Below, in pieces: positions 1 through 7,186 of a stretch of DNA of 13,381 nucleotides (position 1 is the first letter of the stretch; every line of letters starts with the position of its first letter). The notes beneath the pieces were generated by a model. The model worked only from the letters and a program-made list of their open reading frames with translations. It was not told where the DNA came from and searched no databases. The stretch lies in assembly GCA_034439915.1 (NCBI GenBank), contig JAWXBI010000183.1:1-13381 (forward strand). The letters run 5' to 3'. The DNA comes from JADJLQ01 sp034439915 (GTDB lineage: Bacteria; Bacteroidota; Bacteroidia; Chitinophagales; Saprospiraceae). The position numbers and the translations under genes were made by a program.

Positions 1-617
1 GATCAGGACCTTAGCACGTAAAACGTCTTCCTCGTGCACTCCAGTTTAGCTTGCGCTGCGGTGGGTTTTCAGCTAAAATCCTACGGAATAATCCCGAATC
101 GATCGGGACCTTAGCACGTATAAACGCCTTCCTCGTGTACTGCAGTTTAGCTTGCGCTGCGGTGGGTTTAAGGTAATATCCTACGGAACAATCCCGAATT
201 TGATCGGGACCTTAGCACGTAAAACGTCTTCCTCGTGTATAGCAGTTTAGCTTGCGCTGCGGTGGGTTTTCAGCTAAAATCCTACGGAATAATCCGAATT
301 TGATCGGGACCTTAGCACGTAAAACGTCTTCCTCGTGTACTGCAGTTTACTGCGGTAGGCTTGAGGTTTAAACTACGGAATAATCCCGAATTCGATCAGG
401 ACCTTAGCACGTAAAACGTCTTCCTCGTGTACTGCAGTTTAGCTTGCGCTGCGGTGGGTTTTCAGCTTAAATCCTACGGAATAATCCCGAATTTGATCGG
501 GACCTTAGCACGTAAAACGTCTTCCTCGTGTACTGCTGTTTAGCTTGCGCTGCGGTGGGCTTTCAGCTTAAATCCTACGGAATAATCCGAATTTGATCGG
601 GACCTTAGCACGTATAA
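1..617. repeat. Tandem array of ~100-bp units (6 full + 1 partial)
   Basis: Units begin with GATCGGGACC or GATCAGGACC at 1, 101, 202, 302, 394, 495 and 595, giving lengths of 100, 101, 100, 92, 101 and 100 bp. The last copy stops matching near 617. The best kept part is GACCTTAGCACGTA, present in all seven. The 92-bp unit (302-393) lacks about 7 bp in its middle and differs around it. Several junctions carry TCCCGA and TCGGGA arms about 6 nt apart; single-base changes in other units break this pairing. Lengths that are not multiples of three, and stops in each unit, argue that the array is not one coding repeat. It starts at the window edge, so its full size is unknown. There are no unique spacers, so it is not CRISPR. 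Its function is unknown. Confidence 0.93.
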
Positions 618-729
618 CCACTACATCTAACCCCCATATTAATTTATAAGGATGATCTTTGGCCAACTGATGCCAAGTCTCTAACTTTCCGTCCACTTTA
701 TGGTTTTTTATTAATTCATCAACTTTATT
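568..729 (-). pseudogene. Possible C-terminal remnant of a protein gene running into the repeat array
   Basis: A minus-strand frame is open for 53 codons, from an in-frame stop at 732-730 to TAA at 570-568, and has no ATG. Its middle reads like real protein (for example GKLETWHQLAKDHPYKLIWG), and its last 14 residues, RAKVPIKFGLFRRI, come from the repeat array. The likeliest reading is the 3' end of a decayed or 5'-truncated gene whose tail was replaced or extended by the repeat. A chance open frame cannot be excluded at this length. The family is not recognised. Confidence 0.3.
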
Positions 730-731
730 TT

Positions 732-3113
732 ATGAAATTTGACTACCCCATTGTGCTTTTGATTGGTTTGTTTTCCATTTCCCTTCAATCACAAGAAACT
801 ATAAATTACCCGGGATACTTTAATTTTACCTATTCCAATAAAGATGGAAAAATTACGCTTGAAGTAAATAAACTGGATCAGGAATTTCTTTATGTCCAGG
901 GATTATCTTCTGGTATAGGCTCCAATGATATCGGACTCGATCGCGGTCAAATCGGCAGAGAAAGGATCGTCAAATTTAAAAGAGCCGCCAATAAGCTCTT
1001 ATTGATTCAACCGAATTATACCTACCGTGCGATCTCTTACAATCCGGCAGAAAAAAAAGCAGTCGAAGAAGCATTTGCACAATCGGTGCTGTGGGGATTT
1101 AATATCGATAAAGAAGAAAACGGAATCTTATTCATTGACCTCACACCATTCATTATGCAGGATGCTCATGATGTGTCAGGCCGTCTGGAGTCCAGCCGGC
1201 AAGGCACTTACCGGATGGAACCCAGCCGCAGTGCGGTCAACCTGGAACGAACTAAAAACTTTCCGAAAAACACGGAATTTGATGTGCTGCTTACATTTAC
1301 CGGCAAACCCATTGGCCAATATATCCGCAGGGTAACCCCTTCTCCTGAAGCTGTCACCGTTCACCAGCACCATTCTTTTGTCGAATTGCCAGGACCCGGT
1401 TATAAAACCCGAAAATTTGATCCCAGGTCGAGTTTTTTTGAAATTTCTTATTTCGATTATGCCACCCCTATTTCAGAACCAATCAATAAAATGCTGACCG
1501 TAAGGCATAGGTTGGAGAAAAAAGAACCTTTTGCCCAATTCAGTGAAGCAACAGAACCCATTATTTATTACCTGGATGGTGGATGTCCTGAGCCCATCAA
1601 ATCAGCGCTGATGGAAGGTGGAAGCTGGTGGAATGAAGCATTTGAAGCCGCGGGATATATCAATGCCTTTCAAGTCAGGGTATTACCGGCCGATGCAGAT
1701 CCCATGGATGTCCGATACAATGTTATTCAATGGATCCACCGAAGTACTCGGGGATGGTCTTATGGCAATACCGTGACCGATCCAAGGACCGGAGAAATCA
1801 TCAAAGGCCACGTATCCCTTGGATCTTTGAGAGTAAGACAAGATTATATGATTGCACAGGGGATGGCATCCCCTTTTGAGTTTGACGATAATAATACCAG
1901 TGGGATGTCGGATATGGCACTAGCCAGGCTGCGACAGTTGTCCGCTCATGAGATTGGACATACCCTGGGATTGTCCCATAATTATGCTTCCAGTTTTAAT
2001 AACCGGGCTTCCGTCATGGACTATCCTCATCCGATTATCGACTTCAAAGATGGCCGGGTGGATTTTTCAAATGCCTATGATGTCGGGATAGGCGATTGGG
2101 ATAAAAGAGCGATCATCTGGGGTTATACAGACTTTCCTTCAGGTACGGATGAGAATAAAACATTGGACAAAATCATTCAGGAAACGCTGGATATGGGATT
2201 AAAATTTCTTGCCGACCAAGACGCGAGACCAGCGGGCAGTGCGCATCCATATACCCACCTTTGGGATAATGGCAATAATGCAGTCGAAGAACTCCAGCGT
2301 ATCCTGAAAGTCAGGAAGCAAGCATTGGATAAATTTGGTTTATCGAGTATCCGGTCAGGTGAACCACTGGCTTTATTGGAAAACATACTGGTGCCCCTGT
2401 ATCTCAGTCATCGTTACCAATTGGAAGCAGTCACCAAATGGATCGGAGGATTGGAGTATAATTACGCCCTCAAAGGGGACAAACAAGTGCCTACCCTGAT
2501 GGTAACTTCAGATAAACAAATGCTGGCATTGAATTCAGTTTTGCAAAGCATCAGTCCCGGTGAATTGGCCTTACCTGAACGAATCGTACGTATGATCCCA
2601 CCACAACCGACAGGGTTTTCCAGGGACCGCGAAAATTTTAAAACCAATACCGGCCTTGCTTTTGATCCCCTGGCAGCCGCGGAATCCATCACTGGATTTG
2701 CGTTTACTTTTTTACTACATCCGGAACGAATGGCCCGGATCATTGAACAAAATGCTCGTGATGCCAGTCATTTTAACTTGCTCAACTATTTTCAGAACAT
2801 CCATAGGACCATAAACAGCTATCCAGTCGCCAACGGACTTGAACAGGAAATCAAACTAAACACAGAACGAATTTTAATCAACAAATTATTAGCAGTACTG
2901 GCAGATAAAAATCTGAGTTCTTCCATTATGGCTCCGGGTTTAAGGTTTATAAAACAATTGGAAACCCAGGTCAATTCCGGTCAGACTTCGCAGGCAGTAT
3001 ATATCCATGAAATGATTCAGCGGTTTAGAAAGGATCCCGGATCGTTTACGGTGCCGGAATTGCCGCGATTGCCGGACGGAGCGCCGATTGGTTGTTTTCA
3101 GGACGAGGATTAG
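732..3113 (+). CDS. Exported zinc-dependent metalloprotease (DUF5117/DUF4953 type)
   Basis: This is a 793-residue zinc endopeptidase, presumably acting in the periplasm or at the cell surface. Residues 1 to about 21 form a signal peptide (hydrophobic VLLIGLFSISL core). The catalytic motif HEIGHTLGLSH gives zinc ligands H406, H410 and H416 with E407 as general base, followed by the Met-turn SVMDYP with M429; both mark a metzincin. The region before the active site resembles DUF5117 and the region from about residue 400 on resembles DUF4953, the usual arrangement in Bacteroidota; a clear N-terminal DUF5118 segment is not seen. The C-terminus ends in a PDGAPIG-like tail with no T9SS sorting domain, so surface export by that route is not supported. 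The start is the first ATG before the signal peptide; it is preceded by AT-rich DNA without a Shine-Dalgarno. The substrate is unknown. The DCC-family gene follows 78 bp downstream on the same strand. Confidence 0.9.
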   Translation: MKFDYPIVLLIGLFSISLQSQETINYPGYFNFTYSNKDGKITLEVNKLDQEFLYVQGLSSGIGSNDIGLDRGQIGRERIVKFKRAANKLLLIQPNYTYRAISYNPAEKKAVEEAFAQSVLWGFNIDKEENGILFIDLTPFIMQDAHDVSGRLESSRQGTYRMEPSRSAVNLERTKNFPKNTEFDVLLTFTGKPIGQYIRRVTPSPEAVTVHQHHSFVELPGPGYKTRKFDPRSSFFEISYFDYATPISEPINKMLTVRHRLEKKEPFAQFSEATEPIIYYLDGGCPEPIKSALMEGGSWWNEAFEAAGYINAFQVRVLPADADPMDVRYNVIQWIHRSTRGWSYGNTVTDPRTGEIIKGHVSLGSLRVRQDYMIAQGMASPFEFDDNNTSGMSDMALARLRQLSAHEIGHTLGLSHNYASSFNNRASVMDYPHPIIDFKDGRVDFSNAYDVGIGDWDKRAIIWGYTDFPSGTDENKTLDKIIQETLDMGLKFLADQDARPAGSAHPYTHLWDNGNNAVEELQRILKVRKQALDKFGLSSIRSGEPLALLENILVPLYLSHRYQLEAVTKWIGGLEYNYALKGDKQVPTLMVTSDKQMLALNSVLQSISPGELALPERIVRMIPPQPTGFSRDRENFKTNTGLAFDPLAAAESITGFAFTFLLHPERMARIIEQNARDASHFNLLNYFQNIHRTINSYPVANGLEQEIKLNTERILINKLLAVLADKNLSSSIMAPGLRFIKQLETQVNSGQTSQAVYIHEMIQRFRKDPGSFTVPELPRLPDGAPIGCFQDED

Positions 3114-3191
3114 CAACATTCCATGTCATACGCTTATTTGATTGACCCGGAACAAACCTTCCGAACCACCATTTGTTATTAGCTGGAGTCT

Positions 3192-3611
3192 ATGTCAATA
3201 ATTTCTTCAAATGATCTGAAAACAAACCCAGTGCTGGTATTTGATGGCACGTGTATCTTATGTGATTCTTTTTTTCAATGGGTGACAAAAAAAGATAAAA
3301 GAAAAATTTTCCGATATGGTACCCTGCAATCCGGGTATGGCAAGGATCTTATAGGACGTCAAACTATTGAAACAGGGGCGGATACGGTGATATTGATTCA
3401 TCAGGGAAAGTTTTTTACGTACTCATCCGCGGCTTTAAGGACATTGATTTTATTGGGAGGATGTCCCAAATTGTTGGGTTATACGGGATTTATATTCCCC
3501 AAATTTATCCGCGACAGTGTTTATCGCTTTATTGCCAAAAAACGGTATAAATGGTTTGGAACAAAATCGTGTCTTATACCGGGGCCGGAATGGGGGGATC
3601 GGTTTAATTAG
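3192..3611 (+). CDS. DCC-family (DUF393) thiol-disulfide oxidoreductase-like protein
   Basis: This 139-residue protein has the family hallmark FDGTCILC near the N-terminus (D18, G19, C21, C24), a CxxC-like pair that explains the label 'thiol-disulfide oxidoreductase DCC family'. The C-terminal part, with YRFIAKKRYKWFG and IPGPEW, is also typical, and the length fits a complete member. No signal peptide or membrane segment is seen, so it is probably cytoplasmic. The redox activity is a family-level assumption and the biological role is poorly known. GGAG at 3185-3188, three bases before the ATG, is one of the few Shine-Dalgarno-like sites here and supports this start. It lies 78 bp after the metalloprotease gene and could share its transcript. 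Confidence 0.88.
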   Translation: MSIISSNDLKTNPVLVFDGTCILCDSFFQWVTKKDKRKIFRYGTLQSGYGKDLIGRQTIETGADTVILIHQGKFFTYSSAALRTLILLGGCPKLLGYTGFIFPKFIRDSVYRFIAKKRYKWFGTKSCLIPGPEWGDRFN

Positions 3612-3620
3612 CCAGAAACC

Positions 3621-3661
3621 TGGCAGGTTTGCCCCCAGATTACCAGTTTATAAACCTGCCA
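3621..3661. terminator. Inverted repeat between convergent genes, likely bidirectional terminator
   Basis: TGGCAGGTTT (3621-3630) is perfectly complementary to AAACCTGCCA (3652-3661), a 10-bp stem with a 21-nt loop. The left arm also lies in a smaller palindrome, AAACCTGGCAGGTTT (3616-3630), so alternative folds exist. It sits between the stop of the DCC gene (3611) and the stop of the convergent amidohydrolase gene (3683), where a shared terminator is expected. No long T-run directly follows, so a clustered-palindrome repeat is an alternative. Confidence 0.55.
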
Positions 3662-3682
3662 TGTTTCGTCCATTTTCTATTA

Positions 3683-5362
3683 TTATTTCCCTTTCCATCC
3701 CGGCCCCCGGACCGCTCTTCCCGGTTTGGCTCCGGTATGTTGTCCCGCTTTAATGACCTGGATTCCGTTGACCACGACATGAATAACCCCTTGTGAATAT
3801 TGGTGTGGTTTTTCAAACGTGGCATGATCCTTTATCGTAGCCGGATCAAAAATTACAAGATCAGCAAAATAGCCCGCTCGTAACCTTCCTCTTTTTTTAA
3901 TACCCAGATTTTCACATGGCAAAGAGGTTAGTTTTCGTATTGCCTCTTCCAGGGGTATGACTTTTTCTTCCCTCACATATTTACCCAGGAGCCTTGCAAA
4001 AGATCCATATGCGCGGGGATGAACATTATTTTCTAAAAACATACCTTCTGCTGCAATGGAACCGGCGTCGCTGCAAAAACTGACATAAGGTAGTTTGATG
4101 TTCCTTTTTACATTTTCTTCTGACATCATAAAATAAATAACCCCTACCCTGGTTCCATCTTCGATCACCAGGTCCAGTATGGTTTCAGCCGGTGTGGTGC
4201 CTCTTTCTCGTGCAATTTCTGCGATGGTTTTTCCGATATATTTTCGGAGACCCTTATTTTGGTATTCCACCGTAAGCATATTCTCCGGGCCGCAGAGCTT
4301 ATAAAAATTTTCCCACCCTGCATTGGTCTCCGTTTCCATTTCATTCAAAATTCTTTTTCGATGTACCGAGTCTTTTAACCTTTCTGCCCAGGCCATATAA
4401 CCGCCCTCCTGACACCAGGTGGGCATGGCAGCATCAAGCCCCGTAGCTCCTGCCGTGTAATTATACATATCCGCGGTGATCTTTAAACCGGCCTGGCGGG
4501 CACTGTCAATTTTTTGCTCCAGCCGGTCCTGGTATTGCCAGTTTTCTTTTCCACTGATTTTAAGGTGATAGATTTCAGCAGGGATATTCGCTTGTTTGGC
4601 GATAGTAAAGACTTCGTCGAGTGCAGTCCATATATTGTTTCCTTCACTCCGGATATGAGAGATGTATATACCTCCGTAAGCTGAAGCTACCTTTGACATT
4701 TCGATCAATTCCTGGGTATTGGCATAGGTACCCGGAGCATAGATTAAAGCTGATGCCACACCCATAGCCCCCTCTTGCATGGACTGAGCAACCAAATCTT
4801 TCATTTTTTTGAGTTCTTCAGCGGTAGCCTGGCGGTTGGCATATCCCAGTATATTAATCCTGGGTGTTGCAGCCCCTATAAAAGAACCAAAATTACAAGA
4901 CACTCCCCTTTTCTCCAGAAACTCAAGGTATCCACCCAGTGTAGTCCATTTGATTTTATAACGATGCTCACCCATGGAAGACTGCATGGCTTTTTTCATC
5001 GTCGGGTTAATCGGGCCCATACTATTACCTTCTCCGAAAATCTCCAAAGTAACGCCTTGCGTAAGGTCACTCATGGAACGTCCATCGTAAATCAGGGTCT
5101 CCGGGGCCCAACTGAGCATATTGACGAAACCCGGTGCCAGTGCCATTCCACCTGCATCGATGATTGTTTTCGCCTTCACGACATTGGCGGACCCTACGGT
5201 TACAATGGTATCTGCATTCCAATAGAGAGACCCTAAAACAGGTTGATCACCGGATCCATCATAAATCATGGCATTGGTAATCAAACCGTCCACCTCCATT
5301 ATGGGGGATTTGCAAGCAAAACACGATAACGATATTATCAGGGAAAAAATCAGATTTTTCAT
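3683..5362 (-). CDS. Lipoprotein amidohydrolase, D-aminoacylase-like, HxH motif lost
   Basis: This 559-residue protein matches the N-acyl-D-amino-acid deacylase branch of the amidohydrolase superfamily. It has the N-terminal strand region (GLITNAMIYDGSG), the IIDAGGMALAPGF segment, and a C-terminal return to the small beta domain (RGRLRAGYFADLVIFDP). A hydrophobic leader ends in CFAC, with C17 as likely lipidated cysteine, so it probably sits on the periplasmic side of a membrane. Histidines at H236 (ISHIRSEG) and H266 (IYHLKISG) and aspartate D432 (FCSDAG) match metal or catalytic positions of the family. The usual HxH after PGF is replaced by L83 and W85 (PGFVNMLSW), and the usual GNCG segment reads GEGN (E111). 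It may therefore bind a single metal or act on a different substrate; the specific reaction is not established. It converges with the DCC gene and lies 172 bp downstream of the PLP-enzyme gene, probably with its own promoter. Confidence 0.82.
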   Translation of the reverse strand: MKNLIFSLIISLSCFACKSPIMEVDGLITNAMIYDGSGDQPVLGSLYWNADTIVTVGSANVVKAKTIIDAGGMALAPGFVNMLSWAPETLIYDGRSMSDLTQGVTLEIFGEGNSMGPINPTMKKAMQSSMGEHRYKIKWTTLGGYLEFLEKRGVSCNFGSFIGAATPRINILGYANRQATAEELKKMKDLVAQSMQEGAMGVASALIYAPGTYANTQELIEMSKVASAYGGIYISHIRSEGNNIWTALDEVFTIAKQANIPAEIYHLKISGKENWQYQDRLEQKIDSARQAGLKITADMYNYTAGATGLDAAMPTWCQEGGYMAWAERLKDSVHRKRILNEMETETNAGWENFYKLCGPENMLTVEYQNKGLRKYIGKTIAEIARERGTTPAETILDLVIEDGTRVGVIYFMMSEENVKRNIKLPYVSFCSDAGSIAAEGMFLENNVHPRAYGSFARLLGKYVREEKVIPLEEAIRKLTSLPCENLGIKKRGRLRAGYFADLVIFDPATIKDHATFEKPHQYSQGVIHVVVNGIQVIKAGQHTGAKPGRAVRGPGWKGK

Positions 5363-5380
5363 CAGTGGAAATTATTGACC

Positions 5381-5408
5381 CAAATTAAGAATTCAGCGCC
5401 AAACTCAA
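5381..5408 (-). promoter_or_regulatory. Possible Bacteroidota-type promoter for the amidohydrolase gene
   Basis: On the minus strand TTG (5408-5406) is followed after 18 bases by TAATTTG (5387-5381), close to the Bacteroidota -33 TTTG and -7 TAnnTTTG pattern. It lies 18 bp before the ATG at 5362, so the leader would be very short. The match is imperfect and the region is AT-rich, so this is only a candidate. Confidence 0.28.
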
Positions 5409-5534
5409 GGTGAATTCAATGGATAGCCTGGCAACACGAAATCTATTTCAATGAATTTAAACAATGGATTTTTATTGAATGAGACTTGTAAAAATAAATA
5501 TCTGGAAATTCGAGTTGAAAACTTCCTGGCTTGA

Positions 5535-6689
5535 TTACGTTGAAGTATAAGCTGCAATGGCTTCTACTAATACGTTTAAATCATCCGCTGAATTATATAC
5601 ATTGGGTGAAACCCGTATGGCATCATCACGGCAAGAGACATAGATTTTTTGATCCAGTAAAGCTTGTTTTAATCCCGCTTTTAACCCTTGTGGTGCGCGG
5701 ATGCCAAATAAGTGATTTGCCCGGAAACCTTCATCTTCTATCCAAAGACCCTGTTTTTCAATTGCCGGAAGGACCTGGTCTACCAGACGTTTGCAATAAT
5801 GCTGCATGGGCCCGACTCCCCATTCCAGGATCTGGGTCAATGCCCGGGCAAGCATGGGTACCTGGATAAATTGGGATTGTTCGCCCATGTTATAACGTGC
5901 AGCACCCGGCTTGTAAACAGGCTCATATTTTAATAAGTCTTCAAAAACTTCACTTCCATTTTTATTCATCCAACTGGCCTCTATCGGGTCCCCATGGTCA
6001 AAGGCCGGTCCATAATATGCACATCCGATGGAATACGGGCCCAGTAACCATTTGTACGAGGCTGCAATGACGGCATCCGCCTTAATTTGAGATTGATCAA
6101 AATCCAGAATCCCCAGACTCTGGGTTGCATCTATGATCAACAGTGATCCCACGTCCCTGGCTCTTTCACCCACCGGAATGAGGTCAAACAAGGTTCCGTC
6201 TGTCCAATGGACCTGTTCTATCGAAACCAAACGGGTCCGGTGGTTTATACTTTGGAGAAGGAGTTCGTTCCAGGATTTGCCTCGTTGTTTCAGTGTCGTG
6301 GGTATGCGGACAATGTGCAGATCCAGTTGGTGTTGTTTGGCCAGTTCATGCCAGATATAATAATTCGAAGGAAATTGTTTTTCCAACAACACGATCCTGT
6401 CACCGGGTTTAAATTGAATGTTTCGCGCAGCATTCGTTATTCCGTAAGAAACGGAAGGAATTATAGCTATTCGTTCATCGGTATCGATATGTATCAAACG
6501 GGCAAACAATTTTTTAAGACGTTCCGATTCATAAAAAAAATCTCCGGGTAAGATGTTCCAGGGCTGATTTTTTTTCTGCAAGGCTTGTATCCCGGCCGAT
6601 TCCACTACTTTCAACTGGGGAGACATATACGAGCCGTTGAGATAAGTCACGGAAGGATCTGTAAAAAAATGTTCTTTCTGGCAATTCAT
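5535..6689 (-). CDS. Class V-fold PLP-dependent enzyme (aminotransferase/NifS/kynureninase-like)
   Basis: This 384-residue fold-type I PLP enzyme is of normal length for aminotransferase class V. The cofactor lysine is K213 in ASYKWLLGPYSIG, the pyridine-nitrogen aspartate is D187 in IIDATQSLG, and H161 in EQVHWTDG lies at the position usually contacting the ring. R359 in AIRVSPNVYNSADD is the expected substrate-carboxylate arginine. The N-terminal YLNGSYMSP and RNMG-like YNMGE segments also fit. There is no signal peptide, so it is cytoplasmic. Whether it acts as an aminotransferase, racemase/epimerase, lyase or desulfurase cannot be decided; no obvious loop cysteine of a desulfurase was recognised. 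It starts 9 bp after the GNAT gene's stop on the same strand, which makes a two-gene operon very likely. Confidence 0.88.
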   Translation of the reverse strand: MNCQKEHFFTDPSVTYLNGSYMSPQLKVVESAGIQALQKKNQPWNILPGDFFYESERLKKLFARLIHIDTDERIAIIPSVSYGITNAARNIQFKPGDRIVLLEKQFPSNYYIWHELAKQHQLDLHIVRIPTTLKQRGKSWNELLLQSINHRTRLVSIEQVHWTDGTLFDLIPVGERARDVGSLLIIDATQSLGILDFDQSQIKADAVIAASYKWLLGPYSIGCAYYGPAFDHGDPIEASWMNKNGSEVFEDLLKYEPVYKPGAARYNMGEQSQFIQVPMLARALTQILEWGVGPMQHYCKRLVDQVLPAIEKQGLWIEDEGFRANHLFGIRAPQGLKAGLKQALLDQKIYVSCRDDAIRVSPNVYNSADDLNVLVEAIAAYTST

Positions 6690-6698
6690 AGGGCTGCT

Positions 6699-7142
6699 TT
6701 ATTTATTTTCCCAAAAATAAAAATTGGCATGTTGGATCAGTTCAAATCCGGTCAGGGGATATAAGTAATTACCAACCGCATTGGTTTTATCCGTTTCCAA
6801 CTGAATACCGGCCTGATTGTTTTCCCTGGCTAACTGTTGACAAAATCGAAGCAGGTCTTTTCCTACATTTTTATTTCTGGCTTCCGGTATAACAAACAGG
6901 TCGTTCAATAAATAAATTGGTTTCATTCGTACCGAAGAAAACAACGGATAAATCAGGGCAAAACCATAAAGCTTTTCTTCCTGTCCTGCAACGATGATCA
7001 TTGCTTCCTGCCTGATCAGCCTTTCCCGGAGAAAGGTCCTGGCATTGGCGGGGTCGGCGGGTTGGTGATAAAATTGACGGTAAGAGTCAAACAATGGGAC
7101 CACCTGATCCAGTGCATCCAGGGGCATCAATTCTAATTTCAT
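6699..7142 (-). CDS. GNAT-family N-acetyltransferase
   Basis: This is a small acyl-CoA-dependent N-acetyltransferase of 147 residues from the chosen start. The GNAT core is visible: an N-terminal strand and helix (KLELMPLDALDQVVPLF), the strand YLLNDLFVIPEARNKNVG leading into the CoA-binding loop, and the ending AVGNYLYPLTGFELIQHANFYFWENK typical of GNAT C-termini. The pyrophosphate loop reads R-N-K-N-V-G, where the usual R/Q-x-x-G-x-G/A has glycine at the fourth place; asparagine there is uncommon. An upstream in-frame ATG at 7178 would add 12 residues but leave only 8 bp before the divergent amidase start. The internal ATG at 7142 begins exactly at the GNAT fold and is preferred. The substrate is unknown. 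It is probably co-transcribed with the PLP enzyme 9 bp downstream. Confidence 0.87.
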   Translation of the reverse strand: MKLELMPLDALDQVVPLFDSYRQFYHQPADPANARTFLRERLIRQEAMIIVAGQEEKLYGFALIYPLFSSVRMKPIYLLNDLFVIPEARNKNVGKDLLRFCQQLARENNQAGIQLETDKTNAVGNYLYPLTGFELIQHANFYFWENK

Positions 7143-7186
7143 TTTACAATGATAATTTATTATCTTGAAACCAATCATCTGGCACC

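Noticed and set aside
1..617. Repeat array as a CRISPR locus
   Set aside because: Units of about 100 bp follow each other directly and are similar along their whole length; there are no short repeats separated by unique spacers and no cas genes.
1..617. Compensatory changes in the TCCCGA/TCGGGA arms at repeat junctions, suggesting a conserved RNA hairpin
   Set aside because: Variants such as GATCAGG or the missing C in AATCCGA break pairing without a matching change on the other arm.
732..3113. T9SS sorting domain on the first metalloprotease
   Set aside because: The C-terminus lacks the PNP-type start, the GFYILR-like strand and the lysine-rich end seen in the second protease.
3123..3182. 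19-codon frame upstream of the DCC gene as a leader peptide
   Set aside because: It has no ribosome binding site, no regulatory codon run and no attenuator-like hairpin; a chance frame is more likely.
3517..3753. 78-codon plus-strand frame spanning the end of the DCC gene
   Set aside because: It overlaps the well-supported DCC gene and the convergent amidohydrolase in other frames and shows no domain.
4775..5236. 153-codon plus-strand frame opposite the amidohydrolase
   Set aside because: It lies wholly antisense to a conserved enzyme and its composition looks like the shadow of that gene.
7143..7178. GNAT start at 7178
   Set aside because: The added 12 residues precede the fold, and the start would leave 8 bp to the divergent gene; the ATG at 7142 fits better, though this is not proven.
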